From: Clostridium luticellarii
Lineage (GTDB): Bacteria > Bacillota > Clostridia > Clostridiales > Clostridiaceae
DNA: 43,593 nt
Reading direction: 5' to 3'
Assembly (NCBI RefSeq): GCF_002995845.1
Contig: NZ_PVXP01000024.1
Coordinates: 1-43,593, forward strand
Under the pieces are notes generated by a model. That model was given only the letters and a program-made list of their open reading frames with translations, did no database searches and was not told the origin of the DNA. Made by a program: the position numbers and the translations under genes. Shown in pieces: positions 26,880 through 35,902 of this stretch. Positions within the stretch are counted from its first letter, which is position 1; each line of letters opens with the position of its first letter.

Positions 26880-27953
26880 ATGGGTCTGCTTGAGGAAACT
26901 TTAGACAGTATAAGAGGAAAGGATGAAGAGGCTGTAAAAAAGGCATGGTCTGCTATAGATAATCTTACGAAACCTATAGGAAGTCTGGGAAAACTTGAAG
27001 AGATAATCGCCAAAATGGCTGGAATAACAGGAAAAACCCATAATAAAATAAATAAGAAAAACATTGTCATAATGTGTGCCGACAATGGAATGTGGGATGA
27101 AAAATTAAATAATTGTCCTAAAGAGCTTACGGTGACGGTTACTAAGAATTTTGTAAAAGGTATTACAGGAGTCTGTGTATTAGGTGATTTTTTCAAATCA
27201 GACAGAACTGTAGTGGACATAGGAGTGGATTATGATTTCAATGATCCTGAAATTTTAAACAGGAAAGTGGCCTATGGTACCAAAGACATTACCAAGGGAC
27301 CTGCCATGACCAGAGAAGAATGCGTAAAAGCAGTTGAAACAGGAATTGAGGTAGTGGATGATCTTGTAAAAAAGGGATATGACCTTTTTGGCACAGGGGA
27401 AATGGGAGTGTGCAATACTGCTACCAGTGCTGCAGTCTTAAGCGGACTTAGAAAATTACCTGCAGATGTGACGGTGGGCAAGGGATCTGGCATTACAGAC
27501 AGTCAGCTCTATTACAAGAAAAAGGCTGTACAGCAGGCCATTGACATAAATAAGCCTAATTCAGAAGACCCTATTGATGTCCTATCAAAAGTGGGAGGTT
27601 TTGATATAGCTGGAATATGCGGATGTTTTCTGGGAGCTGCCAGAAACAATGTCCCCATTGTAATTGACGGATTTATATCTGCAGTGGCTGCTCTTTGTGC
27701 TTTCAGGCTGAACAACAAGGTAGTGGATTATCTGTTTGCTTCCCATCTTTCGGCAGAACCAGCCATAAAGTACATAATGGCAGAACTGGGACTTACACCT
27801 ATGGTGAATTTGAACATGAGGCTGGGAGAGGGATCCGGATGTCCTATAGCTTTTGGAATAATAGAGGCGGCCCTTTATGTTATGGACAATATGGGAACTT
27901 TTTCGGATGCTAACATAGATAGTGCAAATTTTGTAGATATCAGGGAAAAATAA
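26880..27953 (+). CDS. cobT: Nicotinate-nucleotide--dimethylbenzimidazole phosphoribosyltransferase
   Basis: This 357-aa enzyme activates the lower-ligand base to its alpha-riboside phosphate. ATG 26880 is chosen because AAGGAG (26865-26870) sits 9 bp before it; the ATG at 26862 overlaps the cbiA stop and contains that site. Conserved stretches are LTKPIGSLGKLEEI, VIMCADNGMWDE, GTGEMGVCNTATSAAV, GKGSGITD, GFDIAGICGCFLGAA, DGFISAVAAL and the C-terminal MRLGEGSGCPIAFGIIEAA with its catalytic Glu. The native lower base cannot be told from this gene. Confidence 0.95.
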   Translation: MGLLEETLDSIRGKDEEAVKKAWSAIDNLTKPIGSLGKLEEIIAKMAGITGKTHNKINKKNIVIMCADNGMWDEKLNNCPKELTVTVTKNFVKGITGVCVLGDFFKSDRTVVDIGVDYDFNDPEILNRKVAYGTKDITKGPAMTREECVKAVETGIEVVDDLVKKGYDLFGTGEMGVCNTATSAAVLSGLRKLPADVTVGKGSGITDSQLYYKKKAVQQAIDINKPNSEDPIDVLSKVGGFDIAGICGCFLGAARNNVPIVIDGFISAVAALCAFRLNNKVVDYLFASHLSAEPAIKYIMAELGLTPMVNLNMRLGEGSGCPIAFGIIEAALYVMDNMGTFSDANIDSANFVDIREK

Positions 27954-27989
27954 AAAATTAATTTTCTATGCAGAAATGGAGAAGGTATT

Positions 27990-28610
27990 ATGGATTATGT
28001 AAAATCACCTATGGATATAGAGAAGAGAAGTTTTGAAATAATAGAAGAGGAAATGGGAAGTCACAATTTTTCAGACGAAGAGCTCCTGGTAGTAAAAAGA
28101 GTAATACATACTACAGGGGATCCGCAGTATAAAGAAATTGTATATATAAGGCCGGGGGCCATAGACAGTGCATTGAAGCTTCTAAGAGAAGGCACCACCA
28201 TATATACGGATACCAATATGGCGGCTGCAGGAATAAATAAAAAAGTGTTAGGCAAACTTAATTGTAAAGTCGAGTGTTTTGTAAATAGAGAGGATATAGC
28301 AGATACAGCCAGGGTCAAGGGTATAACCCGCTCTATGGCTGCAGTGGAAAAAGCGGTAGAAGAAGGAGTGGAGTTCTTTGTATTTGGCAATGCTCCTACA
28401 GCTCTTTTTAAATTGAAGGAACTTGTACTATCAGGAAAGGCAGCACCAAAATTTATAGTGGGAGCTCCGGTAGGTTTTGTGGGAGCTGAGGAATCCAAAA
28501 AAGAGATAGAAAAATTGGATGTGCCCATGATAACCATAAGGGGAAGAAAAGGCGGAAGCAATATAGCGGCTGCAATAGTGAATTCACTTATGTACATGAT
28601 AACAAGATGA
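27990..28610 (+). CDS. cbiC: Cobalt-precorrin-8 methylmutase
   Basis: This 206-aa enzyme moves the C-11 methyl to C-12, converting cobalt-precorrin-8 to cobyrinate. The catalytic His lies in RVIHTTGDPQY. Other family blocks are IYTDTNMAAAGIN, ARVKGITRSMAAVE and KFIVGAPVGFVGAEESKKE. Start ATG 27990 follows GAGAAGG. It precedes cbiD by 20 bp. Confidence 0.95.
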   Translation: MDYVKSPMDIEKRSFEIIEEEMGSHNFSDEELLVVKRVIHTTGDPQYKEIVYIRPGAIDSALKLLREGTTIYTDTNMAAAGINKKVLGKLNCKVECFVNREDIADTARVKGITRSMAAVEKAVEEGVEFFVFGNAPTALFKLKELVLSGKAAPKFIVGAPVGFVGAEESKKEIEKLDVPMITIRGRKGGSNIAAAIVNSLMYMITR

Positions 28611-28629
28611 TATTTTGAGGTGATATATT

Positions 28630-29721
28630 GTGCTGAATATGTATGTAAACTGCAATGGTAAAAAATTGAGATGTGGATACACCACAGGTTCCTGTGCGGC
28701 AGCGGCAGCTAAGGCGGCAGCAGTTGTTTTATATTTCCACAAGGATCTTAAAGAAGTCAAAATAGATACTCCCCGGGGAATTGAACTTTTGATACCTCTG
28801 CATAAGATGGTGCAGAAGGAGGATTGTGTAGAGTGCTGTGTGTTAAAAGACGGAGGGGACGATGTGGATATAACAGACGGCATAGAGATATGGGCAAGAG
28901 CCAGAAAACTTCCACAGGGATATATTTTAAAAGGCGGCAAAGGAATTGGAATAGTCAAGGGTGAAGGGCTTTACGTAAAAAAAGGAGAGCATGCCATAAA
29001 CCCGGTTCCAAGAAAAATGATTGAAAAAGAAGTAATGGAAGTACTACCTAAAGGAGCTGGTATAGAGATAACTGTCTTTGTTCCCCAAGGAGAAAAAATA
29101 GCAAAAAAGACTTTTAACCCCAGGCTGAATATAGTTGGAGGAATTTCCATATTGGGAACTACTGGAATTGTGGTACCCATGTCCGAAGAGGCCTTGATGC
29201 AGTCCGTAGAGCTGGAGATAAACCAAAAAGTGTCTCGGGGATTTCAGGATTTAATTCTTCTTTTTGGCAGTATGGGTGAAAAAATGGCATTGGATTTAAA
29301 ACTGGATAGAAATAAAATGGTTATAATGTCTAATTATGTTGGTTTTGCACTGAACTGCTGCATGGAAAAAAAAGTAAAAAAAGTGCTTCTGGTAGGTCAT
29401 ATAGGAAAGCTCAGCAAGGTTGCCTCAGGATGTTTTAACACACACAGCAGAGTAGCGGACGTAAGACTTGAGACACTGGCTCTTGAACTGGCTCTTATGG
29501 GAAAACCTGTGAATATTGTAAAGCAGGTGTATGAGCAGAAGACCACGGAAGGAGCAGTTAAGTTTCTGGGAGAAGGATATGGGGAGCTGTACAAAAATAT
29601 AGGCCTAAAGGTGAAAAATAGAGTAGAACAATACACTTATAATTCAATTGAGGTAGAGGTTATCATGTACTCTATGGGAAGTGGAGTACTGTATAACAGC
29701 CTCAAGCAGATTGGCAGGTGA
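28630..29721 (+). CDS. cbiD: Cobalt-precorrin-5B C1-methyltransferase
   Basis: This 363-aa anaerobic-pathway methyltransferase starts at GTG 28630 behind GAGGTGA. The diagnostic [18 protein letters not shown] opens the protein. [41 protein letters not shown] and [15 protein letters not shown] follow. CbiD lacks the canonical tetrapyrrole-methylase fold. Its presence together with CbiG and CbiK marks the anaerobic early-cobalt route. Confidence 0.95.
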   Translation: MLNMYVNCNGKKLRCGYTTGSCAAAAAKAAAVVLYFHKDLKEVKIDTPRGIELLIPLHKMVQKEDCVECCVLKDGGDDVDITDGIEIWARARKLPQGYILKGGKGIGIVKGEGLYVKKGEHAINPVPRKMIEKEVMEVLPKGAGIEITVFVPQGEKIAKKTFNPRLNIVGGISILGTTGIVVPMSEEALMQSVELEINQKVSRGFQDLILLFGSMGEKMALDLKLDRNKMVIMSNYVGFALNCCMEKKVKKVLLVGHIGKLSKVASGCFNTHSRVADVRLETLALELALMGKPVNIVKQVYEQKTTEGAVKFLGEGYGELYKNIGLKVKNRVEQYTYNSIEVEVIMYSMGSGVLYNSLKQIGR

Positions 29722-29731
29722 AGAAAATACC

Positions 29732-30355
29732 ATGGATACTAAAGTCTTCATAGTGGGTATAGGTCCCGGAAGTCAGGAGTATATACTTCCAAGGGCTGTA
29801 TCTGCAATGGAACAGTCTGATGTGGTAATTGGTTTTGAAAGAGCAGTTGACAGCTTGAATTTTATAAAAAAGAATAAAATAAAGGTAAAAAAGCTAGGAC
29901 AGATATTGGATATTATAGAACAGGGTGAATATAGGAACATATCAATAGCGGCCTCTGGAGATCCACTCTACTATGGTATAACCGAGTACCTTAAGAAAAA
30001 TTACCGGGGAAATATAGATATTATTCCAGGAATCAGTTCTTTTCAATATATGATGGCAAAGATAAAATTGAGCTGGCAGGGAGCTTTTCTGGGAAGTCTT
30101 CATGGAAGAGAAGATGATTTTAGCAGTATAGTAAAAGAAAATGGGGTGTCCATATGGTTTACGGATAATGTGCATTCTCCGGATTATATGTGCAGGGTGC
30201 TTGCAGATTCATCTGTTGATGTAAAAATGTATGTAGGAGAAAATCTCTCCTACGAGGATGAAAGGATAACCTGGGGAAATATAGATGAAATGCAAGACAG
30301 GAAATTCAGCGGACTTTCAGTAGTTGTAATAGAGAACAGGGGAGAAATTTTATGA
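29732..30355 (+). CDS. cbiE: Cobalt-precorrin-7 C5-methyltransferase
   Basis: This 207-aa tetrapyrrole methylase has the SAM motif IVGIGPGSQEYILPRA at the N-terminus, then VVIGFERAV, IAASGDPLYYGI and IIPGISSFQYM. ATG 29732 is preferred, 10 bp after the cbiD stop with AGGTGA before it; an in-frame ATG at 29681 inside cbiD would add a non-family extension. It overlaps cbiT by 4 bp, and the two together equal the fused CobL of aerobes. Confidence 0.93.
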   Translation: MDTKVFIVGIGPGSQEYILPRAVSAMEQSDVVIGFERAVDSLNFIKKNKIKVKKLGQILDIIEQGEYRNISIAASGDPLYYGITEYLKKNYRGNIDIIPGISSFQYMMAKIKLSWQGAFLGSLHGREDDFSSIVKENGVSIWFTDNVHSPDYMCRVLADSSVDVKMYVGENLSYEDERITWGNIDEMQDRKFSGLSVVVIENRGEIL

Positions 30356-30915
30356 TGTATATAGAGGATGATGAATTTATAAGAGGAAATTGTCCAATGA
30401 CAAAAGAGGAAGTCAGAATACTCAGTATTTCAAAGCTGGGGGTCAGTGAGGATTCCAGAGTGCTGGACATAGGAGCCGGCACGGGGTCTGTGAGCATACA
30501 GCTGGCGAAAATATGCAGTAAAGGCGGTATAACAGCTATTGAAAAAGATGAGGAAGCTCTTTGTCTTATTGAACAGAACAGAAAAAAATTTAATGTGGAG
30601 AATTTGAAGGTGATAGAGGGAGAAGCCCTTAAGGTGGAAAAGGATGCACAGGGACCATTTGATGCCATATTTATAGGTGGAAGCGGCGGAAATATAGATG
30701 GTATAATAAAGCTATACGGTTCAAAACTGGAGAGCAGGGGAAATATGGTGCTTAATTTTATAACTTTAAATAATCTCTACAAGGCCATGAGTACCTTGAA
30801 GGATATGAATTATAAGGTGGAGTGCATTCAGGTTTCAATAAACAAAACCCGTGGAAACAGCTATATGATGACCTCCAGCAACAGTATATTTATAGTCAAG
30901 GCTGTTAAGCCATGA
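30352..30915 (+). CDS. cbiT: Cobalt-precorrin-6B C15-methyltransferase (decarboxylating)
   Basis: This 187-aa class I SAM methyltransferase methylates C-15 and decarboxylates the C-12 acetate. DDEFIRGNCPMTKEEVR is the CbiT start signature. The SAM site is VLDIGAGTGSVSIQLA followed by acidic ITAIEKDEEA, and AIFIGGSGGN follows. It starts in an ATGATG overlap with cbiE. A 108-bp gap with hairpin and repeats comes after it. Confidence 0.94.
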   Translation: MMYIEDDEFIRGNCPMTKEEVRILSISKLGVSEDSRVLDIGAGTGSVSIQLAKICSKGGITAIEKDEEALCLIEQNRKKFNVENLKVIEGEALKVEKDAQGPFDAIFIGGSGGNIDGIIKLYGSKLESRGNMVLNFITLNNLYKAMSTLKDMNYKVECIQVSINKTRGNSYMMTSSNSIFIVKAVKP

Positions 30916-30928
30916 CTTTGATTTGATA

Positions 30929-30990
30929 GATTTTCGGCAAAGCCGAAAATCAACATTAATTGTGAACTGTGAATTGTCAATTGCCAATTA
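30929..30990. repeat. Intra-operon hairpin plus AATTG-rich repeat
   Basis: GATTTTCGGC-AAA-GCCGAAAATC (30929-30951) is a perfect 10-bp stem with a 3-nt loop. It is followed by a tract of degenerate AATTGTGAA/AATTGTCAATTG units (30958-30990). A related short tract (ATGAATTGTAAATTGAAC) lies before cbiK near 34217. It resembles the intergenic repeats scattered in some clostridial genomes. No T-run follows, so it is not a classical terminator. Confidence 0.5.
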
Positions 30991-31003
30991 AATAAATTAT
31001 ACA
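30974..31003 (+). promoter_or_regulatory. Possible internal promoter before cbiL
   Basis: TTGTCA (30974-30979), an 18-bp spacer and TATACA (30998-31003) lie 20 bp before cbiL within the longest gap of the operon. It would allow part of the pathway to be expressed independently of the riboswitch. Confidence 0.3.
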
Positions 31004-31023
31004 TAAAAGGAGTATGGAATCAA

Positions 31024-31710
31024 ATGGAAAATACAGATACATCTATGGGCACTTTGTATGGAATAGGAGTTGGGCCTGGAGATGAGGAATTACTTACATT
31101 GAAAGCTGTAAATACCATAAAAAAATGTGATGTGGTAGTGGCACCCTGTGCCAGAGAGGGAAAAGACAGCATAGCCTTTGATACGGCCAGAAATTTTGTG
31201 GATGAGCACAAAGAAGTCATAATAAAACATTTTCCCATGGGAGGAAAAGATCAGGACAGGAAAGTGTTCGAGGCCTTTGAAGTTATAGAAGAAAAATTAA
31301 AAGAAGGTAAAAATGTGGCATTCCTGACCATAGGAGATCCTTTTGTGTACAGTACCTACATATACCTTCTGACCCATATGAAAGATAGAGGATATAATAC
31401 AAGAACCATACCTGGAATAACATCTTTTTGTGCAGCTGCCAGTTTGGCAGGTGAAAATATTGTCATAGGAGATGAAAGGGTACTTATTCTGCCTGCCAGT
31501 CAGGTGGATGAAATAAAAGATGAAAAATTTGTAGTTATAATGAAATTGTACAGGAACGAAGAAAAGGTTCTAGATAGATTGGAGAAAAAAGGTTTCAAAT
31601 ACGTATTTGTGAAAAGGGCATATAGAGAAGGACAGCAGATTTTCAGAAAGAGAGAGGACATACTGAAAAACAGGGATTATATGTCACTTATAATAGCACA
31701 GAGAAAATAG
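31024..31710 (+). CDS. cbiL: Cobalt-precorrin-2 C20-methyltransferase
   Basis: This 228-aa tetrapyrrole methylase catalyses the first methylation after cobalt insertion. The SAM motif GIGVGPGDEELLTLKAV is near the N-terminus, followed by DVVVAPCAREGKDSIA (a CbiL-type stretch), FLTIGDPFVYSTYIYL and TIPGITSFCAAA. ATG 31024 follows AAAGGAG. Gap to cbiF is 13 bp. Confidence 0.94.
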   Translation: MENTDTSMGTLYGIGVGPGDEELLTLKAVNTIKKCDVVVAPCAREGKDSIAFDTARNFVDEHKEVIIKHFPMGGKDQDRKVFEAFEVIEEKLKEGKNVAFLTIGDPFVYSTYIYLLTHMKDRGYNTRTIPGITSFCAAASLAGENIVIGDERVLILPASQVDEIKDEKFVVIMKLYRNEEKVLDRLEKKGFKYVFVKRAYREGQQIFRKREDILKNRDYMSLIIAQRK

Positions 31711-31723
31711 TGGAGGGATAGAT

Positions 31724-32500
31724 ATGGTTAATAAAGTTTACTTTATAGGAGCAGGTCCTGGAGATGTGGATTTGATAACTGTAAAGGGAAGAAATATACT
31801 GTCAGGTGCAGATGTGGTAATATATGCAGGTTCTCTTGTGAGCAAAGAGCACATGAATTACTGTAAGAATGGGGTAAAGACGTATAATTCAGCTTCTATG
31901 ACATTGAAAGAAGTTATTGAAGTTATTGATAAATATTATAATGAAGGCAAAAATGTAGTCAGACTTCATACGGGGGATCCAACAATATATGGAGCTATAA
32001 AGGAACAGATGGATGAACTGGATAAGCTTCACATACCCTATGAGGTAGTGCCTGGAGTGAGCTCTTTTACAGCTGCTGCAGCTGCAATAAAAAGTGAATT
32101 TACTCTTCCCAATGTAAGTCAGACAGTTATACTTACGAGAATGGAGGGCAGAACTCCTGTACCTGAGAATGAAAGCTTGGAGAAGCTTGCCTCTGTAGGA
32201 TGCTCTATGGCTCTGTTTTTATCCGTCAATATGATAGACAAGGTTGTTGAAAGATTAAGAGCAGGATATGGAAGAAATGTACCTGTAGCAGTTATTCAAA
32301 AAGCCACCTGGCAGGATGAGAAATGTGTGGTGGGAACATTGGATGATATTGCAGAAAAAGTGAAAAGTGAGAATATAACAAAGACAGCTCAAATATTGGT
32401 GGGAGATTTTATTAACTGTGAATACGACAGAAGCCTGCTGTATGATGAAAATTTCACCCACATGTACAGAAAGGGAAAAAATGAGGATAGCGGTAATTAG
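31724..32500 (+). CDS. cbiF: Cobalt-precorrin-4 C11-methyltransferase
   Basis: This 258-aa methylase has VYFIGAGPGDVDLITVKG, VVIYAGSLVSKEH (a CbiF/CobM hallmark), VVRLHTGDPTIYGAI and VVPGVSSFTAAAA. ATG 31724 follows GGAGGGATAG. Its last 20 bases overlap the start of cbiG. Confidence 0.95.
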   Translation: MVNKVYFIGAGPGDVDLITVKGRNILSGADVVIYAGSLVSKEHMNYCKNGVKTYNSASMTLKEVIEVIDKYYNEGKNVVRLHTGDPTIYGAIKEQMDELDKLHIPYEVVPGVSSFTAAAAAIKSEFTLPNVSQTVILTRMEGRTPVPENESLEKLASVGCSMALFLSVNMIDKVVERLRAGYGRNVPVAVIQKATWQDEKCVVGTLDDIAEKVKSENITKTAQILVGDFINCEYDRSLLYDENFTHMYRKGKNEDSGN

Positions 32501-33467
32501 TGTAACAAATGCCGGGGATAAAATAGCGGAAAAGCTTAAAGACTATTTTAGTATAGATCTCTATTCCAAAAAAAAAGATGAAAAATTTAATCTGAAAAAT
32601 ACAGCTGAAATTGTAATGAACAAATATAGAGATGTTTTGTTTGTAAGCTCTACAGGTATAGCGGTGAGAGCTATAGCCCCCTTTATAAAATCCAAGGACA
32701 GAGATCCAGCAGTTATTGTAGTAGATAGTTCCTGTAAATTTGTCATAAGTCTTTTAAGCGGTCATCTTGGGGGAGCAAACGAGCTGGCTGTGGAGCTGGC
32801 GGATATTTTAAAAGCAGTTCCCGTAATAACCACTGCTACGGACAACATGGGTATAAAGGCACCGGATGTTCTGGCCAGAGATAATGAACTCGTTATAGAC
32901 AGTTTGCAGGATGCAAAATACATGGCATCACTTTTGGTGGCAGGCGAAAAAGTTGGATTTATGGATGAAGACAATCTTATAAAAGTTCCGGCGGGTTACA
33001 GCAGCAGTCTTAATAAGGTCAGCGGAGCTGTGTATGTGACAAATAAAAACAGACTTAGCTTGGATAATACAAAAATTTTAAAGCTCATAAGAAGGAATAT
33101 TGTGCTTGGGGTTGGATGCAGGAAAAATTTTAGTCCCCTGGATATGATAGACAGAGTTAAAAAATTACTGAGTGATTACAATATAGATGAAAGAGCCGTG
33201 AAATATATAGCTACTGTGGAAATTAAATCTGAAGAAAGAGCTGTGATTGAACTGGCGGAATATTTTAAGTGCGACATAAAAATATTTTCTGTGGAAGAAA
33301 TAAGAAATGTACAGCATAATTATGAGGGCAGTGATTTTGTGGAAAAGTCCGTGGGAGTAAGAGCAGTTTGTGAACCCTGTGTAGAACTTGCGGGAGCAGC
33401 TTTGCTCACAGATAAAATAAAAGCAGATGGCATGACACTGTGTATTGGCAAATTATGTAGAATATAA
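32481..33467 (+). CDS. cbiG: Cobalt-precorrin-5A hydrolase
   Basis: This 328-aa enzyme opens the delta-lactone and removes C-20 as acetaldehyde, the ring-contraction step peculiar to the anaerobic route. ATG 32481 (MRIAVISVTNAGDKIAEKL) follows GAAAGGGA within the cbiF end. Family stretches are VLFVSSTGIAVRAIAPF, DPAVIVVDSS, ISLLSGHLGGANELA, ITTATDNMG and the C-terminal domain opening VLGVGCRKNFS. It is not fused to cbiH here. Confidence 0.93.
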   Translation: MRIAVISVTNAGDKIAEKLKDYFSIDLYSKKKDEKFNLKNTAEIVMNKYRDVLFVSSTGIAVRAIAPFIKSKDRDPAVIVVDSSCKFVISLLSGHLGGANELAVELADILKAVPVITTATDNMGIKAPDVLARDNELVIDSLQDAKYMASLLVAGEKVGFMDEDNLIKVPAGYSSSLNKVSGAVYVTNKNRLSLDNTKILKLIRRNIVLGVGCRKNFSPLDMIDRVKKLLSDYNIDERAVKYIATVEIKSEERAVIELAEYFKCDIKIFSVEEIRNVQHNYEGSDFVEKSVGVRAVCEPCVELAGAALLTDKIKADGMTLCIGKLCRI

Positions 33468-33482
33468 AAGGATGTGTTTAAT

Positions 33483-34214
33483 TTGGGTAAGCTTTATGTA
33501 GTTGGAATTGGTCCGGGAAGTGTTGAAAATATGACGGTAAGGGCTGTAGAGACAATAAAAAAAAGTGATATAGTCATAGGATATACCAAGTATTTGGATA
33601 TAATAAGCAGTCTAATTGAAAATAAAAAAGTGTTTTCCACAGGCATGAGAGGTGAGGTGGAAAGGTGCAGACAGGCACTTGAACTTTCACGGGACAACGT
33701 GGTTTCCATAGTGAGTACAGGGGATTCGGGAATATACGGTATGGCAGGACTTATTCTCGAAATGAGAAAAGATGAAGATGTGGAAATAATTCCGGGAATC
33801 ACAGCCTCTTCTGCAGCTGGATCCGTGGTTGGGGCACCGCTTATGCATGATAACTGCAATATAAGCCTAAGTGATCTCATGACACCCTATGAGCTGATAA
33901 AAAAGAGAGTGGAACTTGCAGCTTCCGGAGACTTCGTAATATCTTTTTATAATCCTAAAAGTCATGGAAGACCTCATTATCTGAAAGAATGCATGGATAT
34001 TATACGAAAATACAGAGCGGACTCCACTCCGGTAGCTGTAGTTAAAAACGCACTCCGGGAAGGACAGAAGTATGAAATTTTTACCATGGATTCTTTTGAG
34101 GATGACAAGGTGGATATGATGTCCATAGTGATAGTGGGCAACAGCAACAGCTACTTGAAGGAAGGTGAATTCATAACTCCCAGAGGATATAAATTCACCA
34201 GCTCAAATAATTAA
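33483..34214 (+). CDS. cbiH: Cobalt-precorrin-3 C17-methyltransferase
   Basis: This 243-aa methylase contracts the ring together with CbiG. TTG 33483 gives the conserved start GKLYVVGIGPGSVENMTVRA and has AAAGGA at good spacing; the GTG at 33474 touches that site. VVSIVSTGDSGIYGMAGL, IIPGITASSAAGSVVGAPLMHD and FVISFYNPKSHGR are CbiH/CobJ signatures. No extra iron-sulfur domain is fused. Confidence 0.93.
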   Translation: MGKLYVVGIGPGSVENMTVRAVETIKKSDIVIGYTKYLDIISSLIENKKVFSTGMRGEVERCRQALELSRDNVVSIVSTGDSGIYGMAGLILEMRKDEDVEIIPGITASSAAGSVVGAPLMHDNCNISLSDLMTPYELIKKRVELAASGDFVISFYNPKSHGRPHYLKECMDIIRKYRADSTPVAVVKNALREGQKYEIFTMDSFEDDKVDMMSIVIVGNSNSYLKEGEFITPRGYKFTSSNN

Positions 34215-34251
34215 TTATGAATTGTAAATTGAACAAGGGGGGGTGTATAAA

Positions 34252-35082
34252 TTGAGTATCTTGAAAAAGGGTATTCTGGTGGTCAGTTTTGGAACCAGCA
34301 TATTGGAGACATTAAAAAGCTGTATTGAGAATACAGAACAGGAGATCAGAAATAAGTTTAAAGGATATGAGGTCAGAAGAGCTTTTACCTCAGGAATAAT
34401 AATCAGAAAATTAAAGAGAGAAATGGGAATTGAAATAGATACGGTGGCAGAGGCACTGCTTAATATGAAAAATGAAGGATTTTCAGAGGTATATGTGCAG
34501 CCCCTTCACATAATGCCGGGAGATGAGTACGACAAAATAGTGCTTGATGTAAAAAAGTACGGATCTTTTTTTGACAAATTGGTGGTGGGAAGACCTGTGC
34601 TCTATAGAAAGGATGATTATGTAACAGCAGCCAAAGCTCTGGAAAATCAACTTCCTCTGCTGAAGCAGAATGAGGCTGTAGTACTCATGGGTCATGGCTC
34701 ATCTCATCCGGGCAATGCTATTTATGCCATGTTTCAGTATGTATTGGAGGACATGGGTATGAAGAATATATTTATAGGTACGGTGGAAGGTTATCCTGTA
34801 ATTGAAAATATAATACCCAAGCTGAGGGATAATAAAATAGAAAAGGTCATTCTCATGCCGTTTATGGTGGTGGCAGGAGATCATGCATTAAATGACATGG
34901 CAGGGGATGACAGCAATTCCTGGAAGGAAATACTTAAAAGTAAAGGATTTGAAGTCAGCACATATATTCACGGCCTGGGAGAAAATAGAGCTTTTCAAAG
35001 AATATATGTACAGCATGTAGAGGACTGTATAAATGGCAACCCTCTTATGAATACAAAAATTAAGGTTTTAGGTGACTTGTAA
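34252..35082 (+). CDS. cbiK: Sirohydrochlorin cobaltochelatase
   Basis: This 276-aa class II chelatase inserts Co2+ into sirohydrochlorin. TTG 34252 is preferred, about 8 bp after a run of G residues (34237-34243); GTG 34243 would lie inside it. The two candidate metal-binding His lie in VLMGHGSSHPGNAIY and MVVAGDHALNDMAGDD, and the opening GILVVSFGTSILET is typical. No signal peptide is seen, so it is the cytoplasmic CbiK form. A short AATTG-type repeat lies just upstream. Confidence 0.93.
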   Translation: MSILKKGILVVSFGTSILETLKSCIENTEQEIRNKFKGYEVRRAFTSGIIIRKLKREMGIEIDTVAEALLNMKNEGFSEVYVQPLHIMPGDEYDKIVLDVKKYGSFFDKLVVGRPVLYRKDDYVTAAKALENQLPLLKQNEAVVLMGHGSSHPGNAIYAMFQYVLEDMGMKNIFIGTVEGYPVIENIIPKLRDNKIEKVILMPFMVVAGDHALNDMAGDDSNSWKEILKSKGFEVSTYIHGLGENRAFQRIYVQHVEDCINGNPLMNTKIKVLGDL

Positions 35083-35095
35083 GGAGATTTTTGAT

Positions 35096-35866
35096 ATGAT
35101 AGGATTGATTCTTGGAACTAGTGAAGGGAAAAAAATACTTTCCATGCTCAATGAATTTACGGAGGATATATTTGTATCTACTGCAACAGAATATGGAGCT
35201 TCACTTCTTGAAAATTATAGATACAGATATATGAATGACAAACCTCTTGATTTTGACAAGCTTGTAGATGAGCTCAAAAAAAGGAATGTAACGGCACTGG
35301 TGGATGCATCTCACCCCTATGCGGTAGAAGTCAGTAAAAATGCAATGGAAGCCTGTAATAAATTGAATATAGAGTATATAAGATATGAAAGGCCTTCCTG
35401 TATAGAAAAATTCAAGGATGAACCTAAGGTTATAAAAATACGGGATTATAGTGCATTTAAATCAGAGCTTGAAGATAGAAATATAAAAGGTACCATACTC
35501 AATACTACGGGCAGTAAAAGTCTGGGTGATATATTGGCTTTGAAGCTGGAAAATAGAATAGTCTATAGAGTACTGCCCAGCCTGAAGGTTTTAAATGAAC
35601 TTCATAATCGAAACATAGCTTTGGACAATATAATTGCGCTAAAAGGGCCTGTCAGCTATCAGCTGAATTGTGCTTTTATAAGGGAATACAAAGCCCAGGC
35701 TATGCTGCTCAAAGATAGCGGTGTAGAAGGCGGCACTCTTGAAAAAATAAGATCTTGTTTGGATTGTGGAATATATGCTTTTATAATAGAGAGAAAAAGA
35801 GCAAATTATCACAGGGTTTTCCACAGTGTGGAAGGTCTGGTGGAATATATAAAGGATGTAAAGTGA
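35096..35866 (+). CDS. cbiJ: Cobalt-precorrin-6A reductase
   Basis: This 256-aa NAD(P)H-dependent reductase has the start MIGLILGTSEGKKIL, then VDASHPYAVEVSKNAMEAC, ILNTTGSKSLGDI and ALKGPVSYQLN, all family blocks. ATG 35096 follows AAGGAG and replaces the longer reading from 35072, which overlaps the cbiK end. Confidence 0.92.
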   Translation: MIGLILGTSEGKKILSMLNEFTEDIFVSTATEYGASLLENYRYRYMNDKPLDFDKLVDELKKRNVTALVDASHPYAVEVSKNAMEACNKLNIEYIRYERPSCIEKFKDEPKVIKIRDYSAFKSELEDRNIKGTILNTTGSKSLGDILALKLENRIVYRVLPSLKVLNELHNRNIALDNIIALKGPVSYQLNCAFIREYKAQAMLLKDSGVEGGTLEKIRSCLDCGIYAFIIERKRANYHRVFHSVEGLVEYIKDVK

Positions 35867-35902
35867 TTCTTAGATAAAAGTTATTTGTAAAGGATGTATT
35901 TT

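Noticed and set aside
30929-30951. Terminator splitting the cobalamin operon
   Set aside because: The hairpin is strong but is followed by CAACATTAATTG and not by a T-run.
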